A stretch of 64,000 nucleotides of DNA from Rana temporaria (GCF_905171775.1 NC_053491.1:108572682-108636681), one strand, 5' to 3'. Counted from the stretch's first letter, positions 35,209-47,037 are shown. Translations and numbers: made by a program. The notes: a model not told the origin generated them from the sequence alone.

Positions 35209-36005
35209 TTTTTTACATTTTTTTTTTTTTTATAATTTAAAGTTTATTTTATTGAGTTATAAAAAGTTATTTCATCGTACAAAAATGCATATAAATACAA
35301 AACAATACTTTACATAACATCCATAGTGATTTATCCAAACCAACCCCTCCCCCACCCCAGTTCCTTCCCTTCCCCCTTTCCTAGATCTGATATTTCTGCC
35401 TTCTTATGTTATCTCAAACCTGGTCCATTTCTGTCATAGCTACAGCATAGTGCTCTGTTTGTTTAAACGCTATCCATTTATTCCAGGTTAATCTATATCT
35501 TTCCTCTGTTCCCTGGTCACTGCTGCATAAATACTCCATTTTAAAGATGAAATCTACTCTCTGTATCTATTCTTTTACGGTTGGCTTCTCTATTTGGAAT
35601 CGAGGCTTTTGCAGCGTTGAACAGGCAAGGGACCAAAGATTCTTTATATTGTTTTCTTGTTTTATTGGTCCCATGAAACAGCACATTCCAGGCGTTTTGT
35701 GGGATCCTTTCCCCTGTTATCTGCTCTACGTAGTCTAATATACTGTGCCAGTACTCTTTTATTTTCAGGCACTCCCACCAGATGTGTATTGTTGTTCCCC
35801 TCTGTTTGCCTTGTCTCCAACACTGGGATGAGCTATTTGGCTGAAATTGATTCATTCTCTCCGGAGTCAGATGCCATCTTACCATACATTTATAGTTGGC
35901 TTCTATCGTAGTAATGTCAGTTGCATAGCTATAAACTGCTTCTATCATTTGTCTTTCATCTAACTTTCTCTCTAATGCCACGTACGCGGCATTATTCTTG
36001 CTCAC
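35209..36005 (-). pseudogene. L1-type LINE ORF2 C-terminus with 3' UTR and poly(A)
   Basis: The minus-strand frame (36005 to 35541) ends a 154-residue tail containing YKCMVRWHLTPERMNQF, then CWRQGKQRGTTIHIWWEC, the Cys-rich HIWW-type end of L1/Tx1-like ORF2 proteins in fish and amphibians. A 330-bp 3' UTR follows to an A-rich tail, seen as T-runs at 35209-35232 on the plus strand. The 5' end is truncated near 36005-36060, so reverse-transcriptase and endonuclease domains are missing. It lies inside the pogo-like element. Confidence 0.85.
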
Positions 36006-36639
36006 ATTTTTCTATGAAGGGTAGTGTCCCCCTTCCTTACAATTTTGTTAATATGTCGTACATTTGAGAAGTTCCATACTTCAGAGGCGTTTTAAGATTG
36101 CACAGTTTTTCAATTGTGTTCAGTGTTTTCTCGTCCAGGTTTACAGGTTACAGGTTACAGGTTTTAATAGAGAAGATAGGCACCTCTAAGTGTAGCAATA
36201 AGTTGCTAAATGGTGTACCTTCATTAAATGTAATCATATTGCTACACTTAGAGGCTCATCTCTTCTTTTTTATACTCAGTTGTGACATGACGCTACTCTT
36301 ATATCAAGACATCGCTTGTATATCAAGGCAAAATGTATTAAAACATTTTGCTTGTCTTGCAAAACGCTCTCAAACCAAGTTACTCTCAAACCAAGGTTTT
36401 ACTGTACATGAAGTACATGTAAACTGCTTTAAATGCCAAAATATGTGTATTTCTGTTCTCTTGTTATTCATATACCCCTACATAATTCTGTAGCCATGAA
36501 ATAGAAATGAGTGAAAGTGAGAGTTTTTATTTCTCCCAAAATACTAGTGAAAATCTAGGGAGTTCTGCAAAATGTTGCCGTTTTGTTGAAATACATTAAC
36601 ATCAATAGGGAAGGCAAACATATTTTAATGATTTGTAAG

Positions 36640-37488
36640 CAGGGCCAGTGCAATGATTTTTGTCTACTTAGGTGAAAGTGTTTTTTGTTGCCCCCCCCCC
36701 CGTCCCTCCAGCACCCCCTCCACACACCATCATTCCACCACACCCACCATTGTGACAGGAGGGCCGTGTGACAGGAGAGGGGTATCTGGGCAGTGTGAAA
36801 GTAGGGGGGCAGTGGGACAATAGGGGGCAGTGTGACGGGGGCATTAGGACAAAAGGGGGGCTGTGGGACAAGTTGAGTCAGTGGGACATGAGGGGGCAGA
36901 AGCACAGGAGGGGGCAGTGTCACAGAAGGGGGCAAAAGAACAGGAGGGGGCAGGAGGACCAGAGAGGGGCAGCGTGACAGTAAGGGGGAGCGTGACAGGA
37001 GAGGGGCAGTGGGTCAGGAGGGGGGCACCAGTCCTACCAGATCTCACCTGTTCTGCAGGGGCTTCTCCAGATATTGTCAGTGTGTATCTGGTGCCAGAAG
37101 GGGAAGCTTTGCTCCAGGCATGCTAAAAATCTCAGGCAGCAGCTGCAGCTTAGAGTGGGAGAGGGGGCTCTTTCACCCTGACCTCCTTCTCTTCCTTCTC
37201 CTCCACAAGCCCTCCGCCAGAACCGCCCTTGTCTTACTCCCCCACCTCACAGCCGGGTGCACTCCGCCATTCCTCATTGACAGCAGGCCCAACTGCTCCC
37301 AGCACATCTGTGTCCATCCACCATCCTGAAAACGGGCTGCCTACTTCTCTCTTCTCATTTTGCCAGCAACTACAGGAACCTAGGTGGAATTTTTTTTTGC
37401 CTGCTGCGGGCACAGAAGGTGAAGGCGCCCCTGACTGATGTGCGCCCTAGGTCGGCGACTAACTTGTCTATAGGTAGCGTCGGCCCTG
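36640..37488. mobile_element. hAT-like element with internal minisatellite
   Basis: CAGGGCCAGTGC and GCGTCGGCCCTG are the ends, flanked by TTTGTAAG (36632-36639) and TTTGTAGG (37489-37496), an 8-bp duplication with one mismatch. Inside, 36765-37025 is a degenerate array of GGGGGCAGTGTGACAGGAG-type units, and a C12 run lies at 36691. No transposase. The sub-end GATTTTTGTCTACTTAGGTG is family-like. Confidence 0.85.
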
Positions 37489-37928
37489 TTTGTAGGGGTG
37501 AATATTATTTTAAATGGCCCCTGAGGATTACAGAAGCTCTTTTAACAATCCCGAGTGTCCCTTATTTGCTGCATTGTTTCAAGTAAACAAAAAAATGATA
37601 TAACAGAAAGTAAACCATAAAATGTGAAGCAACCATGCACACATCAAATACACAAAAGAGGAAAAATCACAAATCCAACGAACACCAAGGGATAAATAAA
37701 TTTGATTAAATTATCAATGCCTTTCCCAGAATTCATTGGTGAACATTGCCCAAACCTCTAACCAGTTCTCCATGCATGCTGGACTGAAAAAGTATAAAAA
37801 ATGTCAGTAACAATTACAAAAATGTTTGTTATTCTGTATTAACTAACATGTACCCTTCCAGCAAAATCCACAGTGTCCCATGGTGTTGTTTCAGCAGGTG
37901 AAATGATTGTCTATATTTGGACTTAGAA
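37489..37928. other. Unannotated stretch
   Basis: AT-rich, with no recognised element or gene. Confidence 0.5.
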
Positions 37929-38201
37929 CAGGGTTTCTCAACTAGGGTTCCTCCAGATGTTGTTGGGGGTTCTTTGAGCAATGTCTGCCTCTCAGTTAGT
38001 GCCCACTGACACCAATGATCTTTTTAGATATCTGTAAGGAGGTAATATTCCCAATCACCACCAGTGTAAGGAGCATTTTCCCAAATTACCATCACACTAA
38101 TGTATCATGAGTAGTAGATATAATACATTTTAGTAAGGGTTCCCTGAGACAGGAACATTATTTCAAGGGTTTCTCTGTGTTGAAAAGGTTGAGAAAGGCT
38201 G
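37929..38201. mobile_element. Short hAT-like element (273 bp)
   Basis: CAGGGTTTCTCAACTAGGGT and AAAAGGTTGAGAAAGGCTG are the ends. The flanks ACTTAGAA and ACTTTGAC agree at six of eight bases, consistent with an old 8-bp hAT duplication. No coding frame. Confidence 0.75.
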
Positions 38202-41200
38202 ACTTTGACTGTTTCCACACAGTTTCAGCACCATGGACAGCTAGTGCTCGCCATTTAGAATGCAAGGTATTCAAATCTCCACTGATACTGAGGTTCAGTC
38301 TTCACTGGCGATTGTATTTGCCTGGTGAGCATTCATGCTATTGTAAATAGGGTAAATGTGGAATGCAGGGTGAAATCCACTAAGCATCAGTCAGGAAAAT
38401 ATCTGTTAATTATTCACTGGCCTAATTGTCCAGTGAATCATTGATGAATATAGCTCTAAATTAAATAGACAGTTGAATGTCAACAAACCGACCTGGAAAA
38501 CTGACTATATTGTGGTTGATGATGTAATTTGCAAATCTTAATGGCCCCATTCGTTCACTGTGTCTGTTAACTAAAAACAGATGTATTTGCAGCAAACTTA
38601 ATCTTGACCAAAAATCTGAAGCTCATCCCTAAACGGCACTTGGACCTGGCATTTGCCCACTTAGGCACCAAACGTCTGCAATATAGAGAAACAAGGGTCA
38701 AGAACTTCCTCTAATATAAAAGAAACAGATTTTTATTGGGGCTTAGATTAGCTAATGGGTAGTTTGTGAAAGGAAAGCAAAGGCTGATTACCATGCACAC
38801 TATGGAGGGAACTTGCCACTTTGCCATGAATTGTCAGGGAGTTTACTTAAAACTTTGTACAAGGGCAGTCATTCTGTCCTGGAAATCCACGGCATAGGTA
38901 CCTAACAGCACAAAGGTACCATACCATACATAGAAAGCACAGCAGAAAATGGATCAGTAGTGATCAAGCCTAAGCTCATTTGTATGCATTTTTCACTATA
39001 TATATTTTATTATATTATATTTTTTTATAGCCTCCATGCTTTCACACCCTTCACATACATTGTCAGAGTTGGTCTTACACAAGTTTACGAAAACTCTAAA
39101 CTTTTTTTTTGCCATTTTTATCATTTTAAATCATGCTGCAGCTTTCCAAATTACCCACTCAAAATTGTCTTTAAAATAGGCTTCCCGTTACGCCCGCTTT
39201 AACATAATCCTTGTCAGTCATCATCAATTTCACTTTAATGATTTTTTGAGAAAGACTTTATGCATTTACTAACATACATCTTATATCACCTTTTACTGCC
39301 AAATTATTTTTGCAGAAGTTGTATTTTTTTTTTTTGTCACCTTATTACTTTTAGTAACCCTACCTTGCTGTATTCCTATTAACTCTTTCTATCCCCAAGC
39401 CTATTGTTTCCTTTTCTCACCTGTTTTTTTTCTCTCCATCTCTCGCCTTAGGATAGGGGGGATTAGACTGAGCTCAATTTAATCTCAATATTATTGTCAC
39501 CATTGTCACTATCCAAATCTTAATGTCACTAGTCTCAGTGTGATTATCATGATTGCCCATTTTTTGCTCTCATATTGTCACGATTACCTGTTTGTTGCTT
39601 ATGTATTGTCATGACGGCCTATTTGTTATCCACATATTCTAACAATTCTTCTGTATCAGCAGGGGTGACCGTTTTGCCTCAATATTGTCAAATCAGTCCT
39701 GTTTACAGGACCATATTACTACTGTATATAATTGAATCCCCTGAGAACTTGTCACAATGAAACTAAAGCACTGTTAGCCCAATATGTGGCCATGGTGCTG
39801 CTATTAAATAATTGCCTCCCTTTCTACCTGTGCAGTGCTATTGGCCCCTTCTATTGCCCCGCCACAATCTTAGACCCGTTGACTTTGGAAATCTCTCCCT
39901 ATATATATGCTTGAATTTTATGTTTACACTGATCCCAACCTTTCTTCATCATCTGGATTCTTGAATGAAGAAACAATTCTATTTACACATTGCTGTAAAT
40001 GATTTTCAAAAGTATATGTAAAAAAACAATATCATAGCGTGATTCAGAATGGATGTCTGCTTGTGTGTAATTAAGCCCATAAACAATTATTTTACATACA
40101 TCATTGAGAGTTACTTCTGAAATTCACCTGAGATCTATCACAGTGATTTGCACATATGTAGCCAAACCTTATGCCTGTAAGGGACCTGGATTGTACAGTG
40201 ATTCCTGCCATGCTGGCCCATGTCCCACCCCACTTCTCCGAATAGTGCAAACACATACCTGTCTTTTAGAAGCGACCCATATTGTGTCACAAACACGGTA
40301 AGCCTGAGGCCCACCATCTTCACAGCACTCACATATTTCCAGCTGATGGCCTGTTTCCCAGAATAAAAAATGTCTGCTCAAGATGCTTTTCAACACTTCA
40401 CTGTAAAATAATCTTGGCACAACAGCTTTGTATCGTCAAACACCTAATAATCTCAGTACAGAGTACTTTAGTGCCTTTAACACAAACCATATGAACCCAG
40501 CCCTCTTCCCTATTAAGTTGCCGAAGAGTCACCAGCAGTGGGTCCCCACTCAAGAAGTCTCTCCAGATCCAAGCCCAGATGGCCTACTGCCTGCCAGGCT
40601 ACAGACCTGCTAAATGTTGGTCAAGGGTCCTTACACCTTCTCCTTTGTGAGTCTCCTCATGTGTCCTCATCTCAGGTCTCCTAGCAGTTCAGCCCTGCAG
40701 AGGGCTTTCTCTTTCCTGTACATAGATCACAAACCTACATGATGCTGGTCAGGAGTGACCTGCTCCCATACCCCTTCTTCCAGGTGCCACTCACAGCTGA
40801 TAATAAAAAGGGCACAAACTCTGCCCACTAACATAACCATGGAGTGGCATCACATAAAGGGCATTACACCTGGCAACATAGTGGCAATTCCAGGATCTCA
40901 TCTCTTTGTTCTAAGCAGTACTGCTCTGTATTATCTGGGCTTCAAATGTTACAGTCCTAGTAAAATGGAGGAAGTATAACTTACTGAATTGGGTGTTCAC
41001 TAAGGAATAATAGGATTATATAAGTTAAAGTAGATCTAAACACAGTCACTAATATCTCATATATGCTTTAAATTATGGGAATACTTACAAAAGTTGTTTC
41101 CAGGGGTAGCCCCTGGCTGGTTGCTCATCTGCGTCCGCTTGATATAGGCCTAGTCCTCAGGTATTACCATCATGAGACAAACTGTATCTAAGAGGATATT

Positions 41201-41230
41201 TTTCAGACATCAGGGTGGAGAGTGGCCTGA
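38202..41230. other. 3-kb low-repeat stretch
   Basis: I recognise no terminal repeats, transposase or gene. T-rich runs occur near 39000, 39330 and 39420. The 41000-41220 part carries a weak F-like phrase (GTTAAAGTAGATCTAAACAC). It may be intergenic or intronic DNA. Confidence 0.4.
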
Positions 41231-41500
41231 GGCCCCGTACACACGACTGGTTTTCTCGGCAGAATTCAGCAAGAAACTCGATGGGAGACATATTCTGCCG
41301 AGAAAACCGGTCGTGTGTACACTTTTCGCCGAGAAACCCGTCGAGAAATTAGTCGAGCCAAAAAGAGAGCATGTTCTCTATTTCCTCGTTGGGCAATGGG
41401 AACATTTGGCTCGAAGAGTTTTCTGACAGCCGAACAAGGAACTCGACGAGCAAAACAATGTGTTTTGCCCGTCAAGTTTCTCGGTCCTGTGTACGGGGCC
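41231..41500. mobile_element. Family D element (D4)
   Basis: GGCCCCGTACACACGACTGG and GTCCTGTGTACGGGGCC are the ends. Flanks are TGA and TTA. The core closely resembles D3, with CAGAATTCAGCAAGAAACTC and GAGAAAACCGGTCGTGTGTA internal hairpin parts. 270 bp. Confidence 0.87.
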
Positions 41501-42084
41501 TTAGATCACTCTTTGTTGTGTTGAACTCTGCATAGAGAAATTCCTTAAAGGCGATCTACTCATCCTTGCCTTAATAATTGCTTTGGAGACTTTTATGAAG
41601 ATATGCTTATCCTTGTAGATTACAAACACCTTCACATGAAGTATGAGTGCTATGCTTTTAAATTTAAAAGGTCCCACCAACAGCAGACTTGTGGCAGATT
41701 TACTCCCTTGACAGTTGTTAGCTAAGGTCTAGTTGACTGTAGTTAGGGGCCAATAGTTAGCTGCATCTCTCCTACTTACGATGCTGCATCTGACCCCCAC
41801 CACCTCTACACTGATAACCAAGCGATCGAACACTGCCAATCACTCGGTTCTCACCAGAGCTGTGAGCAGAGAGCTGGTGATTGTCAGTCATAGCTCTCTG
41901 CTCTGCCCCCTCCTCACTCACTGGAGCGTTGAGCTGTGGAGGAGGTGGGAGCAGCCAAATCAGGCTCTCAGCGGCTTCCTGAGAGGCTGAGCTGGGTGTC
42001 AGGCCAGAGATCTAGGCAGATCCCTACTCAAAGGTAGTGAAGTCACAGAGCCTGGACCGACATCTATGACATCAGCAGAGAGCG
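41501..42084. other. Unannotated stretch
   Basis: No gene or bounded element is recognised. CAGAGAGCTGGTGATTGTC with CTCTCTGCTC forms a weak inverted pair near 41865-41915. Confidence 0.4.
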
Positions 42085-42728
42085 GGCTGAAGTCACAGAA
42101 GGTTTACTTTCCAATGTGACAATGATCCAAAGCACACAGCAAAAAATTACCGCACAATACTTGAAAGAGATAAATGTGAATGTCCTTGCATGGCTTAGTC
42201 AGAGCCCAGACTTGAACCACATTAAAAATCTGTGGAATGATTTGAAGACTGCAGTCGACAGTCATCATCAAATTTAACTGAACTTGAGCAGATCTGCAAA
42301 GAAGAGTGACCAAATATTGAAAAGTCTAGATGTGCAAAGTTAGTAGAGACATATCCCAACAGACTAAAGGCTGTAATTAAAGCAAAAGGTGGTTCAACAA
42401 AAAAAGGAGGGGGTGCCTGGATCCAACAGAATTAAATCTACAATATAGGGGAGTAATGGTACATTAAGTATTTAAAACTCATCCACAAGGGGGCCCAAGG
42501 GATGCAGTTGAGGTAGACCCAAAGCGCGTATACAGAAGGAGAGAATAAAGTTCTCTCAAGTGGGTATACCAAAACACTTTGGATGAATACAAAAAGACTT
42601 TATTAATTACAAACATTAATATTACAACAATTAAATTAATCGAAGAGTAGCAAATAGATTGTGCAAAACAAACTGATTTAACTGTTTGTGGTTCAACAAA
42701 ATACTGACATAAGGGGGTGATTCTTTCT
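42085..42728 (+). pseudogene. Remnant of a Tc1 transposase, split by a retroposon
   Basis: The + strand reads FQCDNDPKHTA (42110-42140), the second catalytic Asp motif of Tc1, then after small frameshifts LSQSPDLNHIKNLWNDLK (42195-42250), where NPIE is degraded to NHIK. The rest is full of stops. The terminal part of the element continues after the insert as TACTGACATAAGGGGGTGA. No N-terminal half is visible. It is far more decayed than the other two Tc1/mariner copies. Confidence 0.85.
42403..42687 (+). mobile_element. 285-bp retroposon-like insertion with a 14-bp duplication
   Basis: GTGGTTCAACAAAA occurs at 42389-42402 and again at 42688-42701, a perfect 14-bp target duplication typical of LINE-mediated insertion. 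The insert starts AAAGGAGGGGGTGCCTGG and contains AAAAAGACTTTATTAATTAC. It resembles the other degenerate repeats with a '...TTTATTxxTT' segment. No coding frame. Confidence 0.82.
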
Positions 42729-42892
42729 CCAACTTAGTGATTCTGGTTTTGATTTTTTTTTCTGACATGTTGGTGTTATATCTTTCACTTGGATATTATA
42801 AGCTGCAGGGCTTTTTTTCTCAGAAAGAAGGTGCAGGAACACTGTCCTTCTCCCTTCTGGGTCACTCTTCATCTCCACCGCCTACCTACCTC

Positions 42893-43100
42893 CAAGCATG
42901 TCCCTTGGTTCCACCCCCAAGCATGTCCCTTGGTTCCACCCCCTACCCACCCCCAAGCATGTTCCTTGGTTCCACCCCCCACCCACCCCCAAGCATATCC
43001 CTTGGTTCCACCCCCAAGCATGTCCCTTGGTTCCACCCCCTACCCACCCCCAAGCATGTCCCTTGGTTCCACCCCCCACCCACCCCAAGCATGTCCCTCC
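42893..43100. repeat. Minisatellite, CCAAGCATGTCCCTTGGTTC units
   Basis: About six copies of CCCAAGCATGTCCCTTGGTTCC-like units alternate with CACCCCCTACCCACC spacers, giving 27- and 39-base periods. Open frames here on both strands are Pro/Gly-rich artefacts. Confidence 0.93.
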
Positions 43101-43140
43101 CAGCAACAATAGATCCTCTACCAGCAACAATAGACCCTAA

Positions 43141-43350
43141 GGCCTCGTACACACGACCGAACATGTCTGCTGAAACTGGTCCGCGGACCAGTTTCAGCAT
43201 GTTCGGTTCGGTTGTGTGTACGGCCGACCGGACAATTTTCCGGCGGATCGGACAGGTTTCCAGCGGACAAATGTTTCTTAGCATGTTCAGTCGTCTGTAC
43301 GACTTACCGGACATTTCCGCTCGGACATGTCCCCTCGTGTGTACGAGGCC
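43141..43350. mobile_element. Family D element (D5), CTGAAACTGGTCCG core
   Basis: GGCCTCGTACACACGACCG and CTCGTGTGTACGAGGCC are the ends; flanks are TAA and TTA. At 210 bp it is the shortest full copy. The hairpin CTGAAACTGGTCCG/CGGACCAGTTTCAG is shared with D9 and D10. Nested in the hAT-like element. Confidence 0.9.
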
Positions 43351-43481
43351 TTACGCAAAAATAGATCCCCACCAGTGACAATAGACCCTGCAGCACACCC
43401 CAGCGCCCCTTTGCCATTACATACATTCAGTGCAGGAGGTGCCGGAACTGCATTCCCCCTGAAAAAATCCCTGATAAGCTG

Positions 43482-44589
43482 CACTAGTAAATACAGCTGG
43501 ATAAGACAAAACATGTGTCTGTCTTCATTCTGGCTGCAAAGCAACAACATGTGATTATTTTAAAGGAGGGAGGTGATTATTGTCTATACCCACTGTATAT
43601 GGTCCATCATTGTCACTATCCAGAGCAAGATGTGCATCAGAAGCAAGTACGTTATAACAGAAAGTGTCTGAAAGTGTCTAGAGATCAGCAGCAAGGAGAT
43701 GGGAAGAAGGTGAAAGCAGGATTTTATGAAGAAAAAAAAAGTGTTTATCACATACAGTGGGCAAATAAGAATAGATGACACCCAGGTATGGTTTAATACT
43801 GGCTTAATTCAGTGTCTATGGTACAATGTACAAACTGCTGGATATTCCTTTATTACTTTGTCATCATCACACTAAGCAATTAATGGTGCACATGATGCAG
43901 AAATGCGGCACACTCAAGGATTTAATAAGGCAAGCAATGCACATATGGTAACTAAGCATTGCTTTGAAGGGAAATATTTTTTCAAGCTTGCTTACTGTGC
44001 CTGGAAGGGTCTCAAGCAGGGCTTTTTCCTTGTTCTTCAGAGTGAAAAACTCCTAATGTGCAGCTATTAATATCTTAAGGGAAGCTTGTGAGGGAAACAC
44101 ATGGGCTACCATTGATAAACTATTTCTAATGTGCTAGTTGCCTTACTGTTATGATAATTCCCTGGCTTTGGCAATTTCAGAGTCGCTGACCCACAGTATG
44201 GGTGCTGCAGATTGGGAGTTGTGATTTTACTCTGACTGATGTTACTGCACACTTTTTTCTGGTCATTAACTTATAAATCAATGAACGCCAAGCTGGCCAG
44301 GCAACTAAACCAGGGAAGGGGCTCAGCCATGGCAGGCTGTAGTTTTCTTGTGTCATTTTAATACAAAATGCAAATAATTACAACCGAGTGAAGGCTCATT
44401 AGCACCAACTGCCATTGACCCTCAACTGTCCCTGATTTGGAAAAACTGTCCCTTTTTTGGAAAAACAGATTCCTCTGTCTTTCTTTCCTCCTCGGTTGCC
44501 CCATTTTTTTGTCCTGACACATAGACTTTACTGATCAATTTTACTATTTAACTACCAGAAGTATTATATTTCATTAAACCTTCATTTCA
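43482..44589. other. Unannotated stretch
   Basis: Mixed AT-rich sequence with no recognised gene, element termini or hairpin. Confidence 0.45.
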
Positions 44590-45277
44590 GTTTTGGGCAC
44601 CAGTTCATTTTGGAGAACTGAAGAAAGTGCAGAGAAGGGCAACCAAGCAAGTGCTGAGAGGGTGCCACAGGGTGGCGCTTGACAAGCAGAATGCATTGCT
44701 GGGCACTGCTGGGCAGGAGTACCAGATAAGACTTGGCAGAAGGGAGAGCCAGGACCAGAGTCAGGAGCCAGGCCAAAAGTCATGCACGGAAGATCAGCCA
44801 GGAGTAAGGCAGCAAGCAGAGTCAGGAGTCAGCCGGGGTCATATACTGAAAATCAGGCAGCAGCAGAGACAGAAGAGCAAGCCAGGGGTCACACACAAAT
44901 CATTAGACAAGTGCGGAGTCAATGGAACAAGCCAAGGGTCAAAGCCAGGAATGGAGACAGGTCAAAGGCAAGCTGGGTCGGTAACAGGAAATTAAATAAC
45001 AACAGGAACAGGAACTCAGGAACACACGTGAGATGAAGATCATCCAGCAACTAGTGGCTGGTGCTGCTGGCCTTAAATAGGCCACTGGGCACCAGAATCT
45101 GACAGACATTGTGCACTGGCTCATGAATCTTTGCAGCCGTTCGTGCCCATGTGCGCATGCAAATTTCTATTTGCCAATCTGTGACTCTGCTGGGCATTAT
45201 CAGATGTGCCAGTTCTTCTTTGGACTGTTCTCGGATCCAGCACTTCTGTATGCCGATCTCTGCTAATTTAACTGTAA
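44590..45277 (+). pseudogene. LINE scrap joined to LTR-like sequence
   Basis: 44594-44666 translates as QFWAPVHFGELKKVQRRATK, the segment just before the SYEERL signature in jockey-like LINE ORF2, but the rest is missing. From about 44690 to 45060 the CAGGAG/CAGGTCA-rich sequence and CCTTAAATAGGCCACTGGGC (45072) resemble the LTR style at 59648-60170, so an LTR remnant is possible. Ends are not defined. Confidence 0.5.
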
Positions 45278-45705
45278 AGCCATGTATACACGGGCCAGAA
45301 TCTCGTCAGGAAAAAAAAGTGTTTTTCCGCGGTTCTTTTGAAAAGCAATAACGCGGTGACATCATCGCGTACAACGAGCATGCGCTCGTCACATTAGATG
45401 TTGTCGCCGCCATCTTGTGGCACCCTACCTATGCCTAGGAAGCTACCGTGCATGCGTCAAAGTCATTTCGAGCATGCGCGAGTTTCCACGGCGACAGGTA
45501 AGTATACACACAGGAAAACACTGCCGAGAATCACGACGAGAAAATAGAGAGCAGGTTCTCTATTTTTCTCGTCGAGATTCTGGGCAGTTTTCTTGTCGAG
45601 AAACCTGAAAGCCTCGTACACACGCACGGTTTACTCGGCAAGAAAGCTCTGCCAGCAGTTTTCTTGCTGGTTCTTGTCGAGAAAACTGAGCGTGTGTACG
45701 AGGCT
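45278..45705. mobile_element. Family D composite (D6)
   Basis: AGCCATGTATACACGGGCC at the left and GAGCGTGTGTACGAGGCT at the right are flanked by TAA on both sides. An internal AGCCTCGTACACACGCACGG at 45612 is a second left end, so this is either two overlapping copies or one inside another. CpG-rich blocks (CATGCGCTCGTC, GAGCATGCGCGAG) occupy the middle. Confidence 0.75.
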
Positions 45706-45851
45706 TAAGTGTATACTTTATTTTTACTGATTATAGAGTGCAAGATACTAAAACATCTATGTGCACTTACTGATTTCTTTCATGTTGCCTGATGTTGGTG
45801 GATTTTCCCTAAACCTGATTGTGAGGTGCAACAGGAAGCATTAAAGTGTTA

Positions 45852-46271
45852 GGCCTCGTACACACGATAGGTTAACCAGAGGACAACGGTCTGATGTACC
45901 GTTTTCATCGGTCAAAACCGATCGTGTGTGGGCCCCATAGGTTATTTAACCATCGGTTAAAAAAAAGCCAACTTGCTTTAAATTTAACCGATTGATTCCT
46001 AACCGATGGGAAAAAAACGATCGTTAGTAGGCACAACCATCGGTTAAAAATCCACGCATGCTCAGAATCAAGTCGACGCATGCTTGGAAGCATTGAACTT
46101 CATTTTTTTCAGCACGTCGTTGTGTTTTACGTCACCGTGTTCTGATCAGGATCGTTTTTTTAACTGATGGTGTGTAGGCGCGACGGACCATCAGTCAGCT
46201 TCATCGGTTAACCGACGACAACGGTCCATCAGACCGTTCTCATCGGATGGACTGATTGTGTGTACGAGGCT
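45852..46271. mobile_element. Family D element (D7), GGTTAACCGATG core
   Basis: GGCCTCGTACACACGATAGG and TGATTGTGTGTACGAGGCT are flanked by TTA on both sides. The core hairpins are built on AACCATCGGTTAA and GACAACGGTCTGATG. It shares the mid-element block GACGCATGCTTGGAAGCATT with D11 and D9. 420 bp, no coding frame. Confidence 0.9.
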
Positions 46272-46766
46272 TTACTAAACTAAGGACCCAGCATTCACGA
46301 TTTCTGGTCTCTCACAGTACACAGAATATGGAAATGCAATCGTTTTAGTAAATATGAACTGCTAAATACAATTTTTCATCAGCAGTTAGAGCAGTCATGT
46401 GACTTCTCTCAGTGCCTGGTTAAAGCTTGTAGAAGGAGTTTTCATTCTGCTCTGATGGTCCTATAAGGCTGTAGGACTCCCGACCCTCTGTCTGGACAGT
46501 GCTGATTGGCCCTGTGCTGATTATATGCACTCTCCCAAGAAAAAAAAATCTCTAGCAATACACACCAAACTGAGCATGTGAAAAGTTCCCCCAAGGACAG
46601 TAAAAGGCGGGGAGGACTAGAGAAGACAGGATCAAAATGTTTTCTTACACATTGCAGAGAATTAATCCTTTAGGTCCCACAGTGAGTATAACAAGCATGC
46701 TTTACTGCATATACAGACTGATTTTACTGATGTGGGTTTAGTAACACTTCAATCCTTTGAGTATCA
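46272..46766. other. Unannotated stretch
   Basis: TTACTAAACTAAGGACCC near 46272 and CGTTTTAGTAAATATG near 46341 suggest a small inverted-repeat scrap. No gene is recognised. Confidence 0.4.
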
Positions 46767-47037
46767 GGCCTCGTACACACGGCCGAGGAACTCGACGTGC
46801 CAAACACATCGAGTTCCTCGGCCAGTTCAGCCCTGAAGCCGCCGAGGAGCTCGGTGGGACGAGAGCTCCCATAGAACAACGAGGAAATAGAGAACATGTT
46901 CTCTATTTCCTCGCCGAGGTCCTCGTCGGCTTCCTCGGCCGAAAGTGTACACACGGCCGGGTTTCTCGGCAGAATTCAGCCAGAAACTCGGTCGGAAGCT
47001 GAATTCTGCCGAGGAAACTGGTCGTGTGTACGGGGCC
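46767..47037. mobile_element. Family D element (D8)
   Basis: GGCCTCGTACACACGGCCG and CTGGTCGTGTGTACGGGGCC are flanked by TCA on both sides (46764-46766, 47038-47040). The core is of the D2 type, with GAGGAACTCGACGTGCC and AGAGAACATGTTCTCT. 271 bp. Confidence 0.92.

Larger units (their letters stand above)
34073..36404. mobile_element. pogo/Tigger-like element, host of later insertions
   Basis: CAGTAAAACCTTGGTTTGCG at the left and CAAACCAAGGTTTTACTG at the right are inverted repeats with TA outside both (34071-34072, 36405-36406). The sub-ends GAGCATAATTC and TTGCAAAACGCTCTCAAACC also fit the Tc1/mariner pogo branch that I recall. No transposase remains. The interior is occupied by an L1-type LINE tail and an LTR-like block. 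A second internal pair, CACCTCTAAGTGTAGCAATA (36180) and TATTGCTACACTTAGAGG (36237), forms a hairpin. Confidence 0.82.
42806..43473. mobile_element. hAT-like element with minisatellite and D5
   Basis: CAGGGCTTTTTTTCTCAG and CCCCCTGAAAAAATCCCTG are the ends, with a perfect 8-bp target duplication ATAAGCTG (42798-42805, 43474-43481). Sub-ends GGTGCAGGAAC and GGTGCCGGAACTGC are also paired. The 668-bp interior contains a minisatellite (42893-43100) and a family D element (43141-43350). A degraded relative is at 52719. No transposase frame. Confidence 0.93.

Noticed and set aside
42737..43378. 213-codon frame with Pro/His-rich repeats
   Set aside because: Spans the minisatellite and a D element; composition follows the tandem units rather than a protein family.
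44627..44995. 122-codon Gln/Gly-rich frame
   Set aside because: Likely LTR-like or degenerate repeat sequence after a LINE scrap; no known domain.
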